Shown here: one piece after another, positions 1-8,826 of the stretch
How positions within the stretch are numbered: the first letter of the stretch is position 1
Layout: each line of letters begins with the position of its first letter
Assembly (NCBI GenBank): GCA_003022125.1
Contig: PXQH01000063.1
Coordinates: 1-41,099 of the forward strand
DNA length: 41,099 nt
From: Cyanobacteria bacterium QS_8_64_29
GTDB taxonomy: Bacteria > Cyanobacteriota > Cyanobacteriia > Cyanobacteriales > Rubidibacteraceae
Reading direction: 5' to 3'
Notes under the pieces: generated by a model
Databases searched by the model: none
Told to the model about the DNA's origin: nothing
What the model saw: only the letters and a program-made list of their open reading frames with translations
Made by a program: the position numbers and the translations under genes

Positions 1-127
1 TGAGCGGCGTGCTGATATGCACCAAGCCTTTCTCAAGCTGGGCTGCGCGCTCATCCTGTTCAACCACCTGCAGAAGTTCTGTTAGGCGTTCTAAGTTACG
101 GTTAAATGCTTTTAAAGTTAAGGCCAA
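1..127 (-). CDS. Possible 5' end of a leftward gene (partial)
   Basis: A frame on the minus strand stays open from a candidate TTG codon at 127 to the left window edge. It reads like protein: it begins MALTLKAFNRNLERLT and later contains LQVVEQDERAAQLEKG, which suggests a charged helix. Two stops lie just upstream of the TTG in the same frame. There is no ATG and no clear ribosome site, and about 42 residues are visible, so I cannot name a family. It could also be a fragment of a decayed gene. It would be transcribed divergently from the small gene at 232. Confidence 0.25.
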   Translation of the reverse strand, partial: MALTLKAFNRNLERLTELLQVVEQDERAAQLEKGLVHISTPL

Positions 128-231
128 GGTTTATCAAGATGCGGAACTTATTGGGTGGATGACATTGCGATTGCAGAGAAAAACGGCTATAAGTACAGGT
201 AATCGTATTTCCAAGCTGGCAAGCAGCAACC

Positions 232-522
232 GTGCAACTCTGCATCGATTTAGTCGGCACCGAACCCAGTGACCCGCCGGCACTCGCCCAAGACTTAAAG
301 GCTGCTTTCCAGCAAGCGGGCCGAACGCCTGCCGAAGGCGACCTCAAGGTTCTCTCCACTGATAGCGGCGGAGCTCTGAGCGCCTTTATCACCGCTCCAT
401 CGGGCTGGTCCTGGCAGCTCCTAGCAGCCCTCCGGTCGGCGGTCGTGCAGTACCTAAAAAACCGCTCTGCCCGGCAAATTGAGCTGACCGGCGGGAACCC
501 CACATGGGCTATAGCGCCATGA
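232..522 (+). CDS. Small protein, possibly effector-associated (EACC1-like)
   Basis: This 96-residue protein starts at GTG. It opens with a short beta strand (MQLCIDLVG), continues with an acidic helix (residues about 14-30), and has a hydrophobic helix around residues 58-75 followed by KNRSARQIELTG. That pattern, with a strand-helix start, a central hydrophobic helix and a closing R-x-IEL strand, resembles small 'effector-associated constant component' proteins found beside caspase-like or TIR effectors. This is a resemblance in shape only. No effector gene is adjacent on the right, and the left side is cut by the window edge. It ends 40 bases before the response-regulator pseudogene. Confidence 0.45.
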   Translation: MQLCIDLVGTEPSDPPALAQDLKAAFQQAGRTPAEGDLKVLSTDSGGALSAFITAPSGWSWQLLAALRSAVVQYLKNRSARQIELTGGNPTWAIAP

Positions 523-562
523 CTGCCGCAATCGAAAGGAGGCCGCCAGCAGCGGCACTACC

Positions 563-2217
563 GTGACATCCCCCCAAAACCCAAACCAGATCCTGATTGT
601 CGAAGACGAACTCATCCTCGCCAAGCGAGTAGCGCGCCAGCTCGAGCAGCAAGGCTACGGCATTGCCGACATTTGTACCACCGGTCAGGCGGCCTTGGAG
701 CACTTCGAGCGCTGCCAGCCCAATTTGGTCTTGATGGATATTGCCCTTCCGGGCGAGTGGGACGGCATTGAGGCAGCCGCCCGCATTCGCGAGCGCGCTG
801 ACATTCCGCTGATCTATCTAACGGCCTATGCCGATGATGCTACCTTGGCCCGGGCCGAAGCCACCGGCGGTGCTTGCGGCTACCTGACCAAGCCCTATCG
901 AGAGTGCGAGCTGCGCACCACGGTCAAAATGGCCTTGACCCAGCACCAGGTGCGGCAACGCGAGCGCACCCAGGCTCAGCAGGCCCATCAAGCTCAACTT
1001 GAGGAACTGACCCACGGCGATGGCATCACGGGGCTGCCCAACCAATTGGCGCTGCACGAGCAGTTCGCGCGCTTGCTAGCCGATCGCGGTGAGGGCACAA
1101 CATTGCCAGTCTTATGCCTGCACCTGGATCGGGGTCGCGCTCTAGAAGCCACTTTTGGCACCGGGACCCAAAACACGCTCACCCAGAACGCTGCCCAACG
1201 GTTGCAGGCGCAAGTGAGCGAGCGCGACCTGTTAGCCAGCCTAGGTGAGGGGCAGTTTGCCGTGGTAGTGGGAGATGGCCGGGCCGGCCCAGAGCGCGCC
1301 CAGCACCTGCTGGCTTGCCTCAATCGACTAACGGCCCTCGCCGGGCAAGAAGTAGCCCTCACCGCTAGCGCCGGGCTCGCCCACTACCCCGACAACGGCA
1401 CCCAACTGGACGGGCTGCTCGCCCAAGCCAGCCAAGCCGCCGAGCGCGCCGCCGCCGGCGGCAACCAGTACCGCCACGCCCAGCCCCAGCAAGCCGCCGC
1501 CAGCCGCGATCGCCTCGCCCTCGAGACCGCCCTGCGCTACGCCCTCGACCGTCAGCAGTTCCAGCTCCACTACCAACCGCGCATCGCCCTCGCCACCGGC
1601 CAAACCGTAGGCGCCGAAGCCCTGCTGCGCTGGCTCCACCCCGAATGGGGCAACATCCCGCCCGGGCGCTTTATCCCCATTGCCGAAGAAACCGGCACCA
1701 TCCTCGAGATTGGCGAGTGGGTGGCCCGCACCGCCTCCCGGCAGCTGCAAGCCTGGAACCAGCGTCTGCGTCACCCGCTGGCGCTCGCCGTCAACCTCTC
1801 GGGGCGCCAGTTCGAGAGCGAGCAGCTAGTCCAGCAGCTCGCCGCGCTGGGCCAGCCGCCGCTGTGCAGCAGCTGGTGGGCGCGGGCTTGCGCATTGCCA
1901 TTGACGATTTCGGCACGGGCTACTCCTCGCTGAGCTACTTAAAGCAATTCCCGTTTCAAATCCTCAAAATCGACCGCGCCTTCGTCCGGCATGTCGACAG
2001 CGACGAGCGCAACGCGGCGATCGTCACCGCCGTTTTGCAGATGGCGCAGCAGTTGCAGCTGCGGGTAGTGGCCGAGGGCGTCGAGACCGAGGCCGAGCGG
2101 GCGTTTTTGGCGCACCACGGTTGCCCCGAGGCTCAGGGCTAGTTGTTTGCCCCGGCGCTGTCGGCGGCTGCCTTCGAGCAGCGGTTGGTTGACGAGAACT
2201 ATAGCAAAGCCAAATGA
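563..2217 (+). pseudogene. REC-GGDEF-EAL response regulator, disrupted
   Basis: The frame from 563 encodes a receiver domain (residues about 8-125; LVLMDIALPG holds the phospho-acceptor Asp, LTAYADD and YLTKPY the switch Thr and Lys). A degenerate GGDEF domain follows, with GEGQF in place of the motif, so cyclase activity is not expected. The EAL domain starts around residue 340, and EALLRW is intact. After LAALGQPP (near 1860) the frame is lost. The matching frame resumes at AVQQLVGAG and carries IAIDDFGTGYSSL. The segment normally holding the metal-binding Glu of the ELTES motif is absent, so this is an internal deletion whose length is not a multiple of three. In the second frame a TAG at 2140-2142 replaces the Tyr codon usual after the QG, and the tail runs on to TGA at 2215. 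The gene probably once degraded cyclic di-GMP. Confidence 0.85.
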
Positions 2218-2540
2218 ATCGTGAACGGATAAGTGCGCCTGCATCTAAGAAGCTTAATCCCCAGTTCGAGGGGATCCTAAGGTTTTGCTCGACAGGCTGG
2301 CTCCGTTCATGTGCACTCTACGATTGCTATAGATAAGGTCTGCTCCGAACCAGCAGGGCAATTCGAGCGGTTGCCATGGCCCCCGTGCTGCCCCTACCGG
2401 CATCCGGCCGTTCGACCAGTGGTGAACTTGCTTGCAGCTAGCGTTGCGCGGAACAGCCGGTCGGCTCGCGGGAACCCCATCGGGTGCGATTGCGTCCTTG
2501 GGGGCGGTCCGAGTCGTTCAAAGCCATCTGCTTGCGTGTG
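2218..2540. other. Intergenic stretch without a convincing gene
   Basis: This region separates the EAL pseudogene from the SLH gene. It holds a small inverted repeat (ATCCCC/GGGGAT around 2255-2275, 7-base loop) without a T tract, which is at best a weak terminator. A 76-codon open frame here has a composition unlike its neighbours and no recognisable motif, so I do not call it. Confidence 0.5.
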
Positions 2541-3776
2541 ATGTCTCTACCTTCTAGCTACGCTGCGGGATCGGTAGCTGCCGCGTTGGGGACGGTGGCG
2601 GGGGCAGCTGCTCCCCTGGTTGCGCCAGCGCCTGCTGCCGCCCAGCCCAATTTCCCCGATGTCTCGAGCAATTACTGGGCTCAGCCCTACATTCGGGCCA
2701 TGGCGGAGCGCGACATTGTTGGCGGCTTCCCGGATGGAACGTTCCGCCCCGACGAGCCAGTAACGCGAGCGCAGTTCGCCGCCATGCTGGAGCAAACTTT
2801 CTCCAAAGCCGCCAGTCGCGATCCCGCTCAGTTTCAAGACGTTCCCCAGGACCACTGGGCGCGTCAGGCCATCCGGCAGGCATACGCCACCGGCTTTTTA
2901 AGCGGCTACCCCAACAACCGCTTCCGGCCGGGCCAAAGCATTCCCCGCGTTCAGGCCCTGGCCTCCTTAGCCGGCGGCCTCGGCTATGACACGAGCGGTT
3001 CTGTCAGCTCAACGCTCGACTACTATACCGATGCCGTTGCCATTCCCGACTGGGCGCGCAACAGCATTGCGGCTGCAACGCAAAATCAGCTCGTTGTCAA
3101 CCATCCCGATGTCCGCCAACTGCAGCCCAACCAAGCTGCAACGCGCGCCGAGGTAGCAGCCTTTATTTATCAAGCGCTCGTCAGTGCCGGCAAAGCCGAA
3201 CCGATCAACTCGCGTTACGTGGCGCAGCGCCAAGGCAAAGCCAAAGTCGTTCCGGCGGGGACGACGCTGGCAACGCGGTACGAGCAGGCCGAAACTATTT
3301 ATCTGGCGCCTCAGGAGCCCAAGCCCGTCCCGGTAACGTTAACCGTGTCGCAAGCCGTCACGAATGATCGCGGCCAAATCCTGATTCCGAGCGGCGCTTC
3401 TGTGAAAGGTGAGCTCCGCACCGTCAAGGCCAATGGCCAGCAAGGCGCGCGCTTTGTAGCGCGGCAGCTCGTTTGGGCCAACGGACGGACCGTTTCGCTA
3501 GATGCCAGCTCCAACCTCATTACTAGCAAAGAGACAGTCCAACGCGGGGCTAGTGCGGGCGACATCTTGAAGGGGGGAGCTGTCGGTGCCGGAGCAGCCG
3601 CTGCCATTACGGCCGTGACGGGCGATAAAGCGATCGCTACCGAAGAGGTCCTAGGCGGTGCCGCCGCCGGTGCGCTAGGTGGCGTTTTTGTCGGTCGGGA
3701 GCAGGTCGAGCTAATCGCCATCCAGCCCGATCGGGACTTGGCGCTAACCCTCAAGTCCCCACTGACGGTGCAGTGA
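2541..3776 (+). CDS. S-layer homology (SLH) domain envelope protein
   Basis: This is an exported protein of 411 residues. ATG 2541 gives a short hydrophobic, Ala-rich signal segment ending at PAAAQP; an in-frame start at 2484 would put extra charged residues ahead of the signal. Three SLH-type units follow: about 36-90 (FPDVSSNYWAQPYI, GGFPDGTFRPDEPVTRAQF), about 95-150 (FQDVPQDHWA, GYPNNRFRPGQ) and a weaker one about 165-220 (PNQAATRAEVAAFIYQAL). SLH units bind cell-wall polymers. The C-terminal half has a beta-rich region (LIPSGASVKGELRTV) and a Gly/Ala-rich helix pair (GGAVGAGAAAAI, GGAAAGALGGVFVG) that looks like a glycine zipper. I infer a role in anchoring or organising the outer envelope. 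The gene reads without interruption. Confidence 0.85.
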   Translation: MSLPSSYAAGSVAAALGTVAGAAAPLVAPAPAAAQPNFPDVSSNYWAQPYIRAMAERDIVGGFPDGTFRPDEPVTRAQFAAMLEQTFSKAASRDPAQFQDVPQDHWARQAIRQAYATGFLSGYPNNRFRPGQSIPRVQALASLAGGLGYDTSGSVSSTLDYYTDAVAIPDWARNSIAAATQNQLVVNHPDVRQLQPNQAATRAEVAAFIYQALVSAGKAEPINSRYVAQRQGKAKVVPAGTTLATRYEQAETIYLAPQEPKPVPVTLTVSQAVTNDRGQILIPSGASVKGELRTVKANGQQGARFVARQLVWANGRTVSLDASSNLITSKETVQRGASAGDILKGGAVGAGAAAAITAVTGDKAIATEEVLGGAAAGALGGVFVGREQVELIAIQPDRDLALTLKSPLTVQ

Positions 3777-3837
3777 GATGGGCTGCGCCGCATCCGCCGA
3801 ATGACAGCTGCAAGCGAGGTTGCTTTAGGAGGTTTTT

Positions 3838-4218
3838 GTGCTCGCGCGGTTTGCGATCGCATTGGGTATTGCAACCAGTACTGCCCTTGCCATCCCCCAG
3901 GCGGCCAACGCGCAAATCCAGCCCCAACCTTGGATCTCAGTGGGGCGCAAAAATGCTGAGACTAGCTTCTCAGTGGGCGCGCGCTTTTTCAACTTTGGCG
4001 CCGAGCTGGGCACGATCGACGGTTCCACTGGTGTCGATTTGATGCGCTTTATCAGTACGCCTGTGGTATCCCCGTACCTCGGATTGGGCTTGTACTCAGA
4101 TAATGAAAGCGTGGCTTTTTCGGGTGGCGTCCAGATCCGGCCGCACGGCAATTTCTTTTTAGGCGTGGGGTATCACTCCGTTCGCGGGGCCAACGGTCAA
4201 GTTGGCATTAAGTTTTGA
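3838..4218 (+). CDS. Small exported protein, possibly outer-membrane
   Basis: This 126-residue protein has an N-terminal signal peptide (MLARFAIALGIATSTALAI, cleavage probably after ANAQ at about residue 24). The rest alternates polar and hydrophobic residues in short stretches with Gly turns (SVGARFFNFGAELG, YLGLGLYSD, FFLGVGYHSV) and ends in a terminal Phe (VGIKF), which suggests a small beta-structured outer-membrane or periplasmic protein. The GTG start is supported by a strong ribosome site, AGGAGG at about 3828-3833, five bases upstream. It follows the SLH gene by 61 bases on the same strand, so the two may share a transcript and an envelope role. I do not recognise the family. Confidence 0.7.
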   Translation: MLARFAIALGIATSTALAIPQAANAQIQPQPWISVGRKNAETSFSVGARFFNFGAELGTIDGSTGVDLMRFISTPVVSPYLGLGLYSDNESVAFSGGVQIRPHGNFFLGVGYHSVRGANGQVGIKF

Positions 4219-4258
4219 GCAGACAGGATTGCAGCGTTCGGCAAGCAGCCGCCGGATG

Positions 4259-4362
4259 ATACCAATTCTCGTGGCTTGTGCACTAGATTGCGATCTTCAA
4301 AACTCCTTCAATATGGGAGTTATGTCCTTTGGTTAGCGTGCATCCGCTGCTCAAATTGGTAT
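4259..4362. repeat. MITE-like element with 9-bp terminal inverted repeats
   Basis: ATACCAATT (4259-4267) and AATTGGTAT (4354-4362) are exact reverse complements bounding about 104 bases. If the outer TA on each side is taken as a target duplication, the ends are CCAATT/AATTGG, as in non-autonomous IS630/Tc1-type elements. The interior is less GC-rich than its surroundings and holds a second inverted repeat (AACTCC/GGAGTT, about 4299-4320). The right end overlaps the ATG of the decayed methyltransferase gene. No transposase is present, so calling it a transposon derivative is inference. Confidence 0.45.
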
Positions 4363-5200
4363 GAGCCGTACGCAAACTGCTTACTTCGACGACCTCCCGC
4401 GCCGCCTGCGCTTCGCGATAGCCTTGGCGCAGGCGGCGTTTGGGCGCCACGTCCATTGGGGGTATTGATGGGTCGCTGGCCGACTTTCGGCAAGCCACCG
4501 AGGCCCTGACGCAGCGCGTTTGCGAGACTGCCGGCATCCGCGATGGTATGCGCGTTCTCGATGCCGGCTGCGGCCTGGGCGGGATGATCGCCTTTTTGAA
4601 CGAGCGCCACCGGGACATGGCCCTAACGGGCATTAATGTTGATGCCGAGCAACTCGCTTGGGCGCGCGAGTCGCTGGTTGGGGTGAATGGCAACCGCATC
4701 AGTCTGGAGTGGGCCGATGCCTGCAAAGCGAGCTCCCGCATGCCGATGGCAGCTTCGACGCCGTGCTTGCCCTGGAGTGCGCCTTTGCTTTCCCTAGCCG
4801 GGCGCGTTTTTTCCAGCAAGCCCGCCGGGTCTTGCGACCGGGGGGAACGCTGGCACTGTGCGATTTTGTGCTTGCGCGCGGTTTTGCTGCGCTCTGGAAG
4901 CAGGTGGAGGAGCGCATGCAGCCGGCGATCGCGCGCAGCTACGGGCAGCTCCCGGCCCGGTTCTGCTCGTTGGCCGATTACTGCGAACTGGCTCGCCAAG
5001 CGGGGTTTGAGCTTCACCACACCGAAGACATTACGCGCAACACGTTGCCGACGTACTCGGCCATCAACCCACTGCTGCGCCGCAATGGCGATAGTACGAC
5101 CTATCGCGCCTCGCGGGGACTGGCAGCCATCACTCGGCTGCGGCTGTTGCGCTATGCCATTTTGAGCTGGCAATGGGCTGGCCCGGAAAAGCCAGTCTAG
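4361..5200 (+). pseudogene. Class I SAM-dependent methyltransferase, two frameshifts
   Basis: Three frames combine into one methyltransferase. From ATG 4361 the sequence reads MSRTQTAYFDDL...GRHVHWGY and then meets TGA near 4464. Continuing in another frame gives DGSLADFRQATEAL and the SAM-binding motif VLDAGCGLGGMIAFL. Near 4730 the first frame is resumed with ELPHADGSFDAVLALE, RRVLRPGGTLALCDF and a complete C-terminus. A two-base loss at TATTGATGGG (where TATTGG-GATGGG would restore HWGYWDGSLADF) would explain the first break. The two shifts compensate, leaving a scrambled middle that contains motif I. The product resembles small-molecule C/O-methyltransferases of the Methyltransf_11/25 type. 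It lies directly upstream of two flavin monooxygenase genes, suggesting a lost three-gene tailoring pathway. Confidence 0.8.
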
Positions 5201-5282
5201 CGACGGCCAACGGCGACAAATTTGACGCCGGCAGCGCTCGGCCGCCATCACTGGGGGAAGCCAACGATCCGTAGGAGCGGCC

Positions 5283-6660
5283 ATGTACGACGTTGCCATC
5301 ATTGGCGCTGGCCCAGTTGGCCTTGCAACGGCCATTGGCTTGTACGAGCGCGGCGTTACCAACCTCGTTGTTCTCGAGCAGGCGCGGGAGCTGCGCGCTG
5401 TCGGCCAGCAAATCGCTCTGCTGCCCAATGGCCTGTGGGCGCTGCACTACCTGAGCCCATCCGCCTTGGAAGCTGTCAGGGCAAATCGCTCGAGCCGCGC
5501 GCAGCGGTGGCTGCAAAAAACACCCGACGGCCGCGAGTTCGATTCGTTTTCGCTGCGCGACGAAGATTGGGAGGCGGCCTACGGCATCGGGCGAGTGCCC
5601 ATGCGTTGGTACGTCCTCCAGCAAACGCTTAAGGACCAGTTGCCCCAAGGAACCCTTTGCTTGGATCGCCGCTGTGTTAGTGTCGCGGAAGCCCCCGACA
5701 GCGGTTACGTTCGGGTTAACTGTTGCTCGCGCTCGGAGTAGGCGAGCAATCCCTACGGGCACTGGGATTTTAGCCGCAGCCCCGGATCTGCTGAGGGAGA
5801 CGGCAGCGGCGAGCCCGTTCCCCCCATCCACACTCAGATCGTACTGGCCACAGATGGAATTGGCTCGCGCGTTCGCCACTCGCTCTACTCCCATTCAGAA
5901 TACGCCTCCTACGCGCGCCCGGCGTATTCGGGATTTGGGGCGGTGGCTTGCCTGGATTTTGGCGTGCCCGACGAGGTTCTGTCAGTGCTGGATGCGACTT
6001 ACACGGCTGAGGAGAACGTTGTCGGGATAGCTAACCCCGACAAGATAGCCAACGCTCCCATGCGCGAGAACGCCCGCATGCTGCTATTCCGCCGCTCGGA
6101 CGGCCGCGCCGGCTACTTGGTCCATGCCCCCATGCCGCTCGCATCGCTACAGGCTAGCGACGGCGCAGGAGCCACGGCGCTGGCTGCCGAGGCTCTAGCC
6201 CGGGCGCAATATCCGAGCGTGCTGCAAGCAGGTGGTGCGATCGGCCCCGTCCGAGGGGGTGGTCTCGCGCCCCTACTACATCTATCGAGTTGCAGAGGAG
6301 GCTAGTGAGGCCGATCCGCCTTGGGCGTGGCGCCGGGTCGCGCTCGTGGGCGACGCTGCTCACGGCATGCCCCCCTTTCTGGGGCAAGGTGGCAATCAGG
6401 GCCTGGAGGATGCAGCGGCTGTGGTGGCAGCGATCGCGCCGCTACTCGCGCGGGGCGACGGCTGTGATAGCAATACAGTGGAAGCAGCCCTGAGGCGTTA
6501 CGAGCGCTATCGCAAGCACTGGGTGGCGTGGGTGCAGCAGCCCATTGCCCAAAATGCAGTTTTCTGCGCGCCCGAGGCGCGCGAAAGATTCAACCGCAAA
6601 CTATTCGATTGGGATCTGGCATCAGAATTGGAGGCCGAAGTATTGCAGCCGCGACCGTGA
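5283..6660 (+). pseudogene. Class A FAD monooxygenase, copy 1, disrupted
   Basis: The gene starts at ATG 5283 with GGAG a few bases upstream. The Rossmann motif VAIIGAGPVGLATAIGL is intact. A TAG at 5739-5741 interrupts the frame, but the same frame continues with NPYGHWDF, the DG motif ATDGIGSRVRHSL and GRAGYLVH. Near 6228 there is a shift of one base (or loss of two). The next frame holds the GD motif LVGDAAHGMPPFLGQG and LEDAAAVV, ending at 6660. The three motifs, in this order, define flavoprotein hydroxylases of the PHBH/UbiH fold that use NAD(P)H and oxygen. About 459 codons would be full length. One stop plus one frameshift make a functional product unlikely. Confidence 0.85.
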
Positions 6661-6887
6661 AAGGAGCGGAGCTGCGCAGACCGTGCCGGAGGCTTGCTAC
6701 CGACTGAGTCCTGCGTCACCCGCTGCCAGCGTGCTCGGCCATCAATTCGCGGCTGCGCTAGCTCGGGAGCCATGCCGCCGTGCATCGCTCGTTGAGCTCA
6801 CCTGGAAAAGAACGACAGCGACAACCTTGACGCGAGTAGCACTCGGCCGCCATGACTGGGGGGGCCAACAACCCGCAGGGGCGGCCA

Positions 6888-8249
6888 TGTACGACTATTG
6901 GCGCCGGTCCAGTCGGCCTTGCAGCGGCTACTGGACTGTATGAGCGCGGCATCACTAACCTAATCGTGCTGGAGCAAGCGCGAGCCTTCCGTCAGGCCGG
7001 GCAAAATGTTGACCTTCTCCCCAACGGCCTCCAGGCCTTGCGCTACCTGAGCCGGCAAGCCTACGACAGCGTGAAAGCTGCCGATCTGAGCGATTCGGGG
7101 GCCCAGCAAATGCTCAACAAGGATGTCGCCGGTCGAGAACTCTACCGGCTTTCGCTGGCCAATCGGGACTGGGCGGAGGCTTACGGTGAGGGACGTGCCC
7201 CCGTCCGCTGGTACGAGCTGCAGCAGGCCCTGCGGGCGTGCCTGCCCGAGGAAGCCGTTCGGCTCGACTTCCGCTGTACTAACCTTGCTGAGGCGCCCAC
7301 TGGATGCGTCCGCATTGAGGGCATATCGCGCCTAGGGGAAGGCGCGAACCCTTACGCCCATTGGCAGAGCAACGAGGAATCAGACAAGGCGGCTGACGAG
7401 CAGGGCGTTTTCACCTCGCCGGTTCGCGCCCGAGTCGCGATCGCGGCTGATGGCATCAACTCTGCAGTCCGGCAGGTTTTGTACGCCGGCACGCCCCACC
7501 AAGACTGCGCGCAACCGGCTTACGCTGGCTATGGTGCCGTCGGGTGCCTGGATATCGGCCAGCTATCGGATGAGCTGCTGGCCCAGCTAGACGAGCACTA
7601 CACGCACGACGCCAGGCTGCTAACCGTCTTCAACCCCGAGCATGAGGACGGCGCGCGCGATGCTAGTGCGCCGCCCGGACGGTCGCGCCGGGTTCTACAT
7701 CCACCTTCCTTTGCTGTTTGACGCGCTCCAGAGCCCGGCAGAAGCGCTCGAGCGTACCGCACAGGGACTAGCCGAAGCAGAGTTCCCCGGGCCATTGCAG
7801 CAGCTGGTGCGGCAAGCGCCTGCGGACAGTCTCATCAAGCGGCGCTACTACGTTCATTGGGCGACAGCCCCGGAAACGGGAGTGCAGCCACCCTGGCACT
7901 TAGGGCGCAAGATGCTGATTGGCGATGCCGCCCACGGTATGCCGCCATTTCTCGCCCAGGGGACCAATCAAGGGTTTGAGGATGCTGCCACCATCGCGAC
8001 GGCCCTTGCCGCTCTCGAACGCTGGGACGATGGCGCGATGGGGCGATCGCTCAAGCCTTCCGCCAGGTGGAGCAGTTTCGCCGCCCTTGGGTTGACTGGA
8101 TCCAGCGGATGGCACTTCGGCACGTTGCCTTCCGCTCGGCGACCGAACGCGAGCGGTACTGCCAAACGGTTTTTGGCCGAGACCTTGCCAGCGAGTTGGC
8201 CGACGCAATCGACGCTCGAATCCCTGCACGATCGGAAACAAGGCGCTAA
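6888..8249 (+). pseudogene. Class A FAD monooxygenase, copy 2, disrupted
   Basis: This is a tandem relative of the preceding gene, sharing also the roughly 60 bases ahead of the start (both contain CGGCCGCCAT and end in GCGGCCATGTACGAC). After ATGTACGAC about eight bases are missing compared with copy 1, which shifts the frame and removes the first strand before IGAGPVGLAAATGL. The frame then runs through the DG motif AADGINSAVRQVL, shifts near 7643 into the frame with RRPDGRAGFYIH and LIGDAAHGMPPFLAQGTNQG, and shifts again near 8045 to finish FRQVEQFRRPWVDWIQRM and stop at 8249. An open frame from ATG 6852 bypasses the first defect but would give a foreign N-terminus lacking the first strand. 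Three lesions indicate long-standing loss of function. Confidence 0.85.
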
Positions 8250-8354
8250 AAAACGGCAAGAAAATTCGCTTGGGATTGCCTTACAGCTCGCCGGTTGTTG
8301 CAAGGCTTAACTGCGCGCTTGGATGGGGTGGGCGATTCCTGCAAGAACTCCCAA

Positions 8355-8516
8355 CTAGTTGGTTTGGCAAGTCAAAGGGATGGTAAAGACATCGCTTTCG
8401 TAAGAGGCGATTGGGGACTCTAGAGCTTCTTTGCCATTAGTGACTGTTTCTTCGTGCTGCCCCCGATTGAACGACTTGCCCTGCCTAGCATTGCTGGCGT
8501 CTAGCGGGATCGCGCA
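8355..8516 (-). pseudogene. Possible remnant of a protein C-terminus
   Basis: On the minus strand, downstream of the 44-codon gene and in its frame, about 50 codons read like protein: IPLDASNARQGKSFNRG, then EETVTNGKEALESP and SYESDVFTIPLTCQTN, ending at TAG 8355-8357. There is no start codon or ribosome site, and the preceding codons are unconvincing. The codon choice is less GC-rich than that of neighbouring genes. I read it as the truncated end of a gene whose front has been lost; I do not recognise the family. Confidence 0.35.
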
Positions 8517-8546
8517 GCAAGTCGCTCGCTTGCCCGGCCACTGGCA

Positions 8547-8681
8547 CTATTGCCGATCGCGGCGGCGGCGGCGCCGATCGCGCCACTCGGCAGCGGTGAG
8601 GTAGAGCACGCCGCCGCTGACCACAATTAGCAGGCCCAGCGCCAGCAGAAACAGCAGGTTGAGAAACGAGGTGCCCAGCAC
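8547..8681 (-). CDS. 44-residue single-pass membrane protein downstream of petN
   Basis: Starting at GTG 8681, three bases after the petN stop, this frame encodes a hydrophobic helix (LGTSFLNLLFLLALGLLIVV, residues 2-21, continuing to about 28) followed by LYLTAAEWRDRRRRRR and a stop at 8547. The cluster of arginines after the helix predicts a cytoplasmic (stromal-side) C-terminus. The tight spacing suggests co-transcription and perhaps coupled translation with petN. I cannot assign a function. The frame has the size and layout of the many small thylakoid membrane proteins, and a link with the b6f complex is inference from position only. Confidence 0.6.
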   Translation of the reverse strand: MLGTSFLNLLFLLALGLLIVVSGGVLYLTAAEWRDRRRRRRDRQ

Positions 8682-8684
8682 GGT

Positions 8685-8774
8685 TCAGAAGCTACTGCGT
8701 CCCCAAACCACGGCTGCAATCGACCAGGTAAAAAAGGCGATGACCGAGACCCAACCCAGCGTCAGAATGTCCAT
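8685..8774 (-). CDS. petN: Cytochrome b6f complex subunit PetN (subunit VIII)
   Basis: This 29-residue frame begins [19 protein letters not shown] and ends with VVWGRSSF, matching the very conserved PetN sequence in length and nearly all positions (family form roughly [10 protein letters not shown]...FTWSIAMVVWGRNGF). PetN is a single transmembrane helix at the periphery of the cytochrome b6f dimer in the thylakoid membrane, needed for assembly and stability of the complex. Small changes (Ala for Met in the SIA-VV segment, SSF for NGF at the end) look like ordinary divergence. The gene is too short for usual ORF cut-offs and is easily missed. It heads a leftward pair with the 44-codon gene. 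Confidence 0.93.
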   Translation of the reverse strand: MDILTLGWVSVIAFFTWSIAAVVWGRSSF

Positions 8775-8826
8775 AGCGGCTTGCCACTAAACCCACTTCG
8801 GGCCTCTATCGTACCAACCCCGCCTC

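Noticed and set aside
2311-2541. 76-codon frame before the SLH gene
   Set aside because: It has no motif, no ribosome site and an unstructured composition; it overlaps the SLH start.
6852-7721. Intact monooxygenase from ATG 6852
   Set aside because: The frame bypasses the deletion but replaces the first strand of the FAD fold with unrelated residues and stops before the GD motif.
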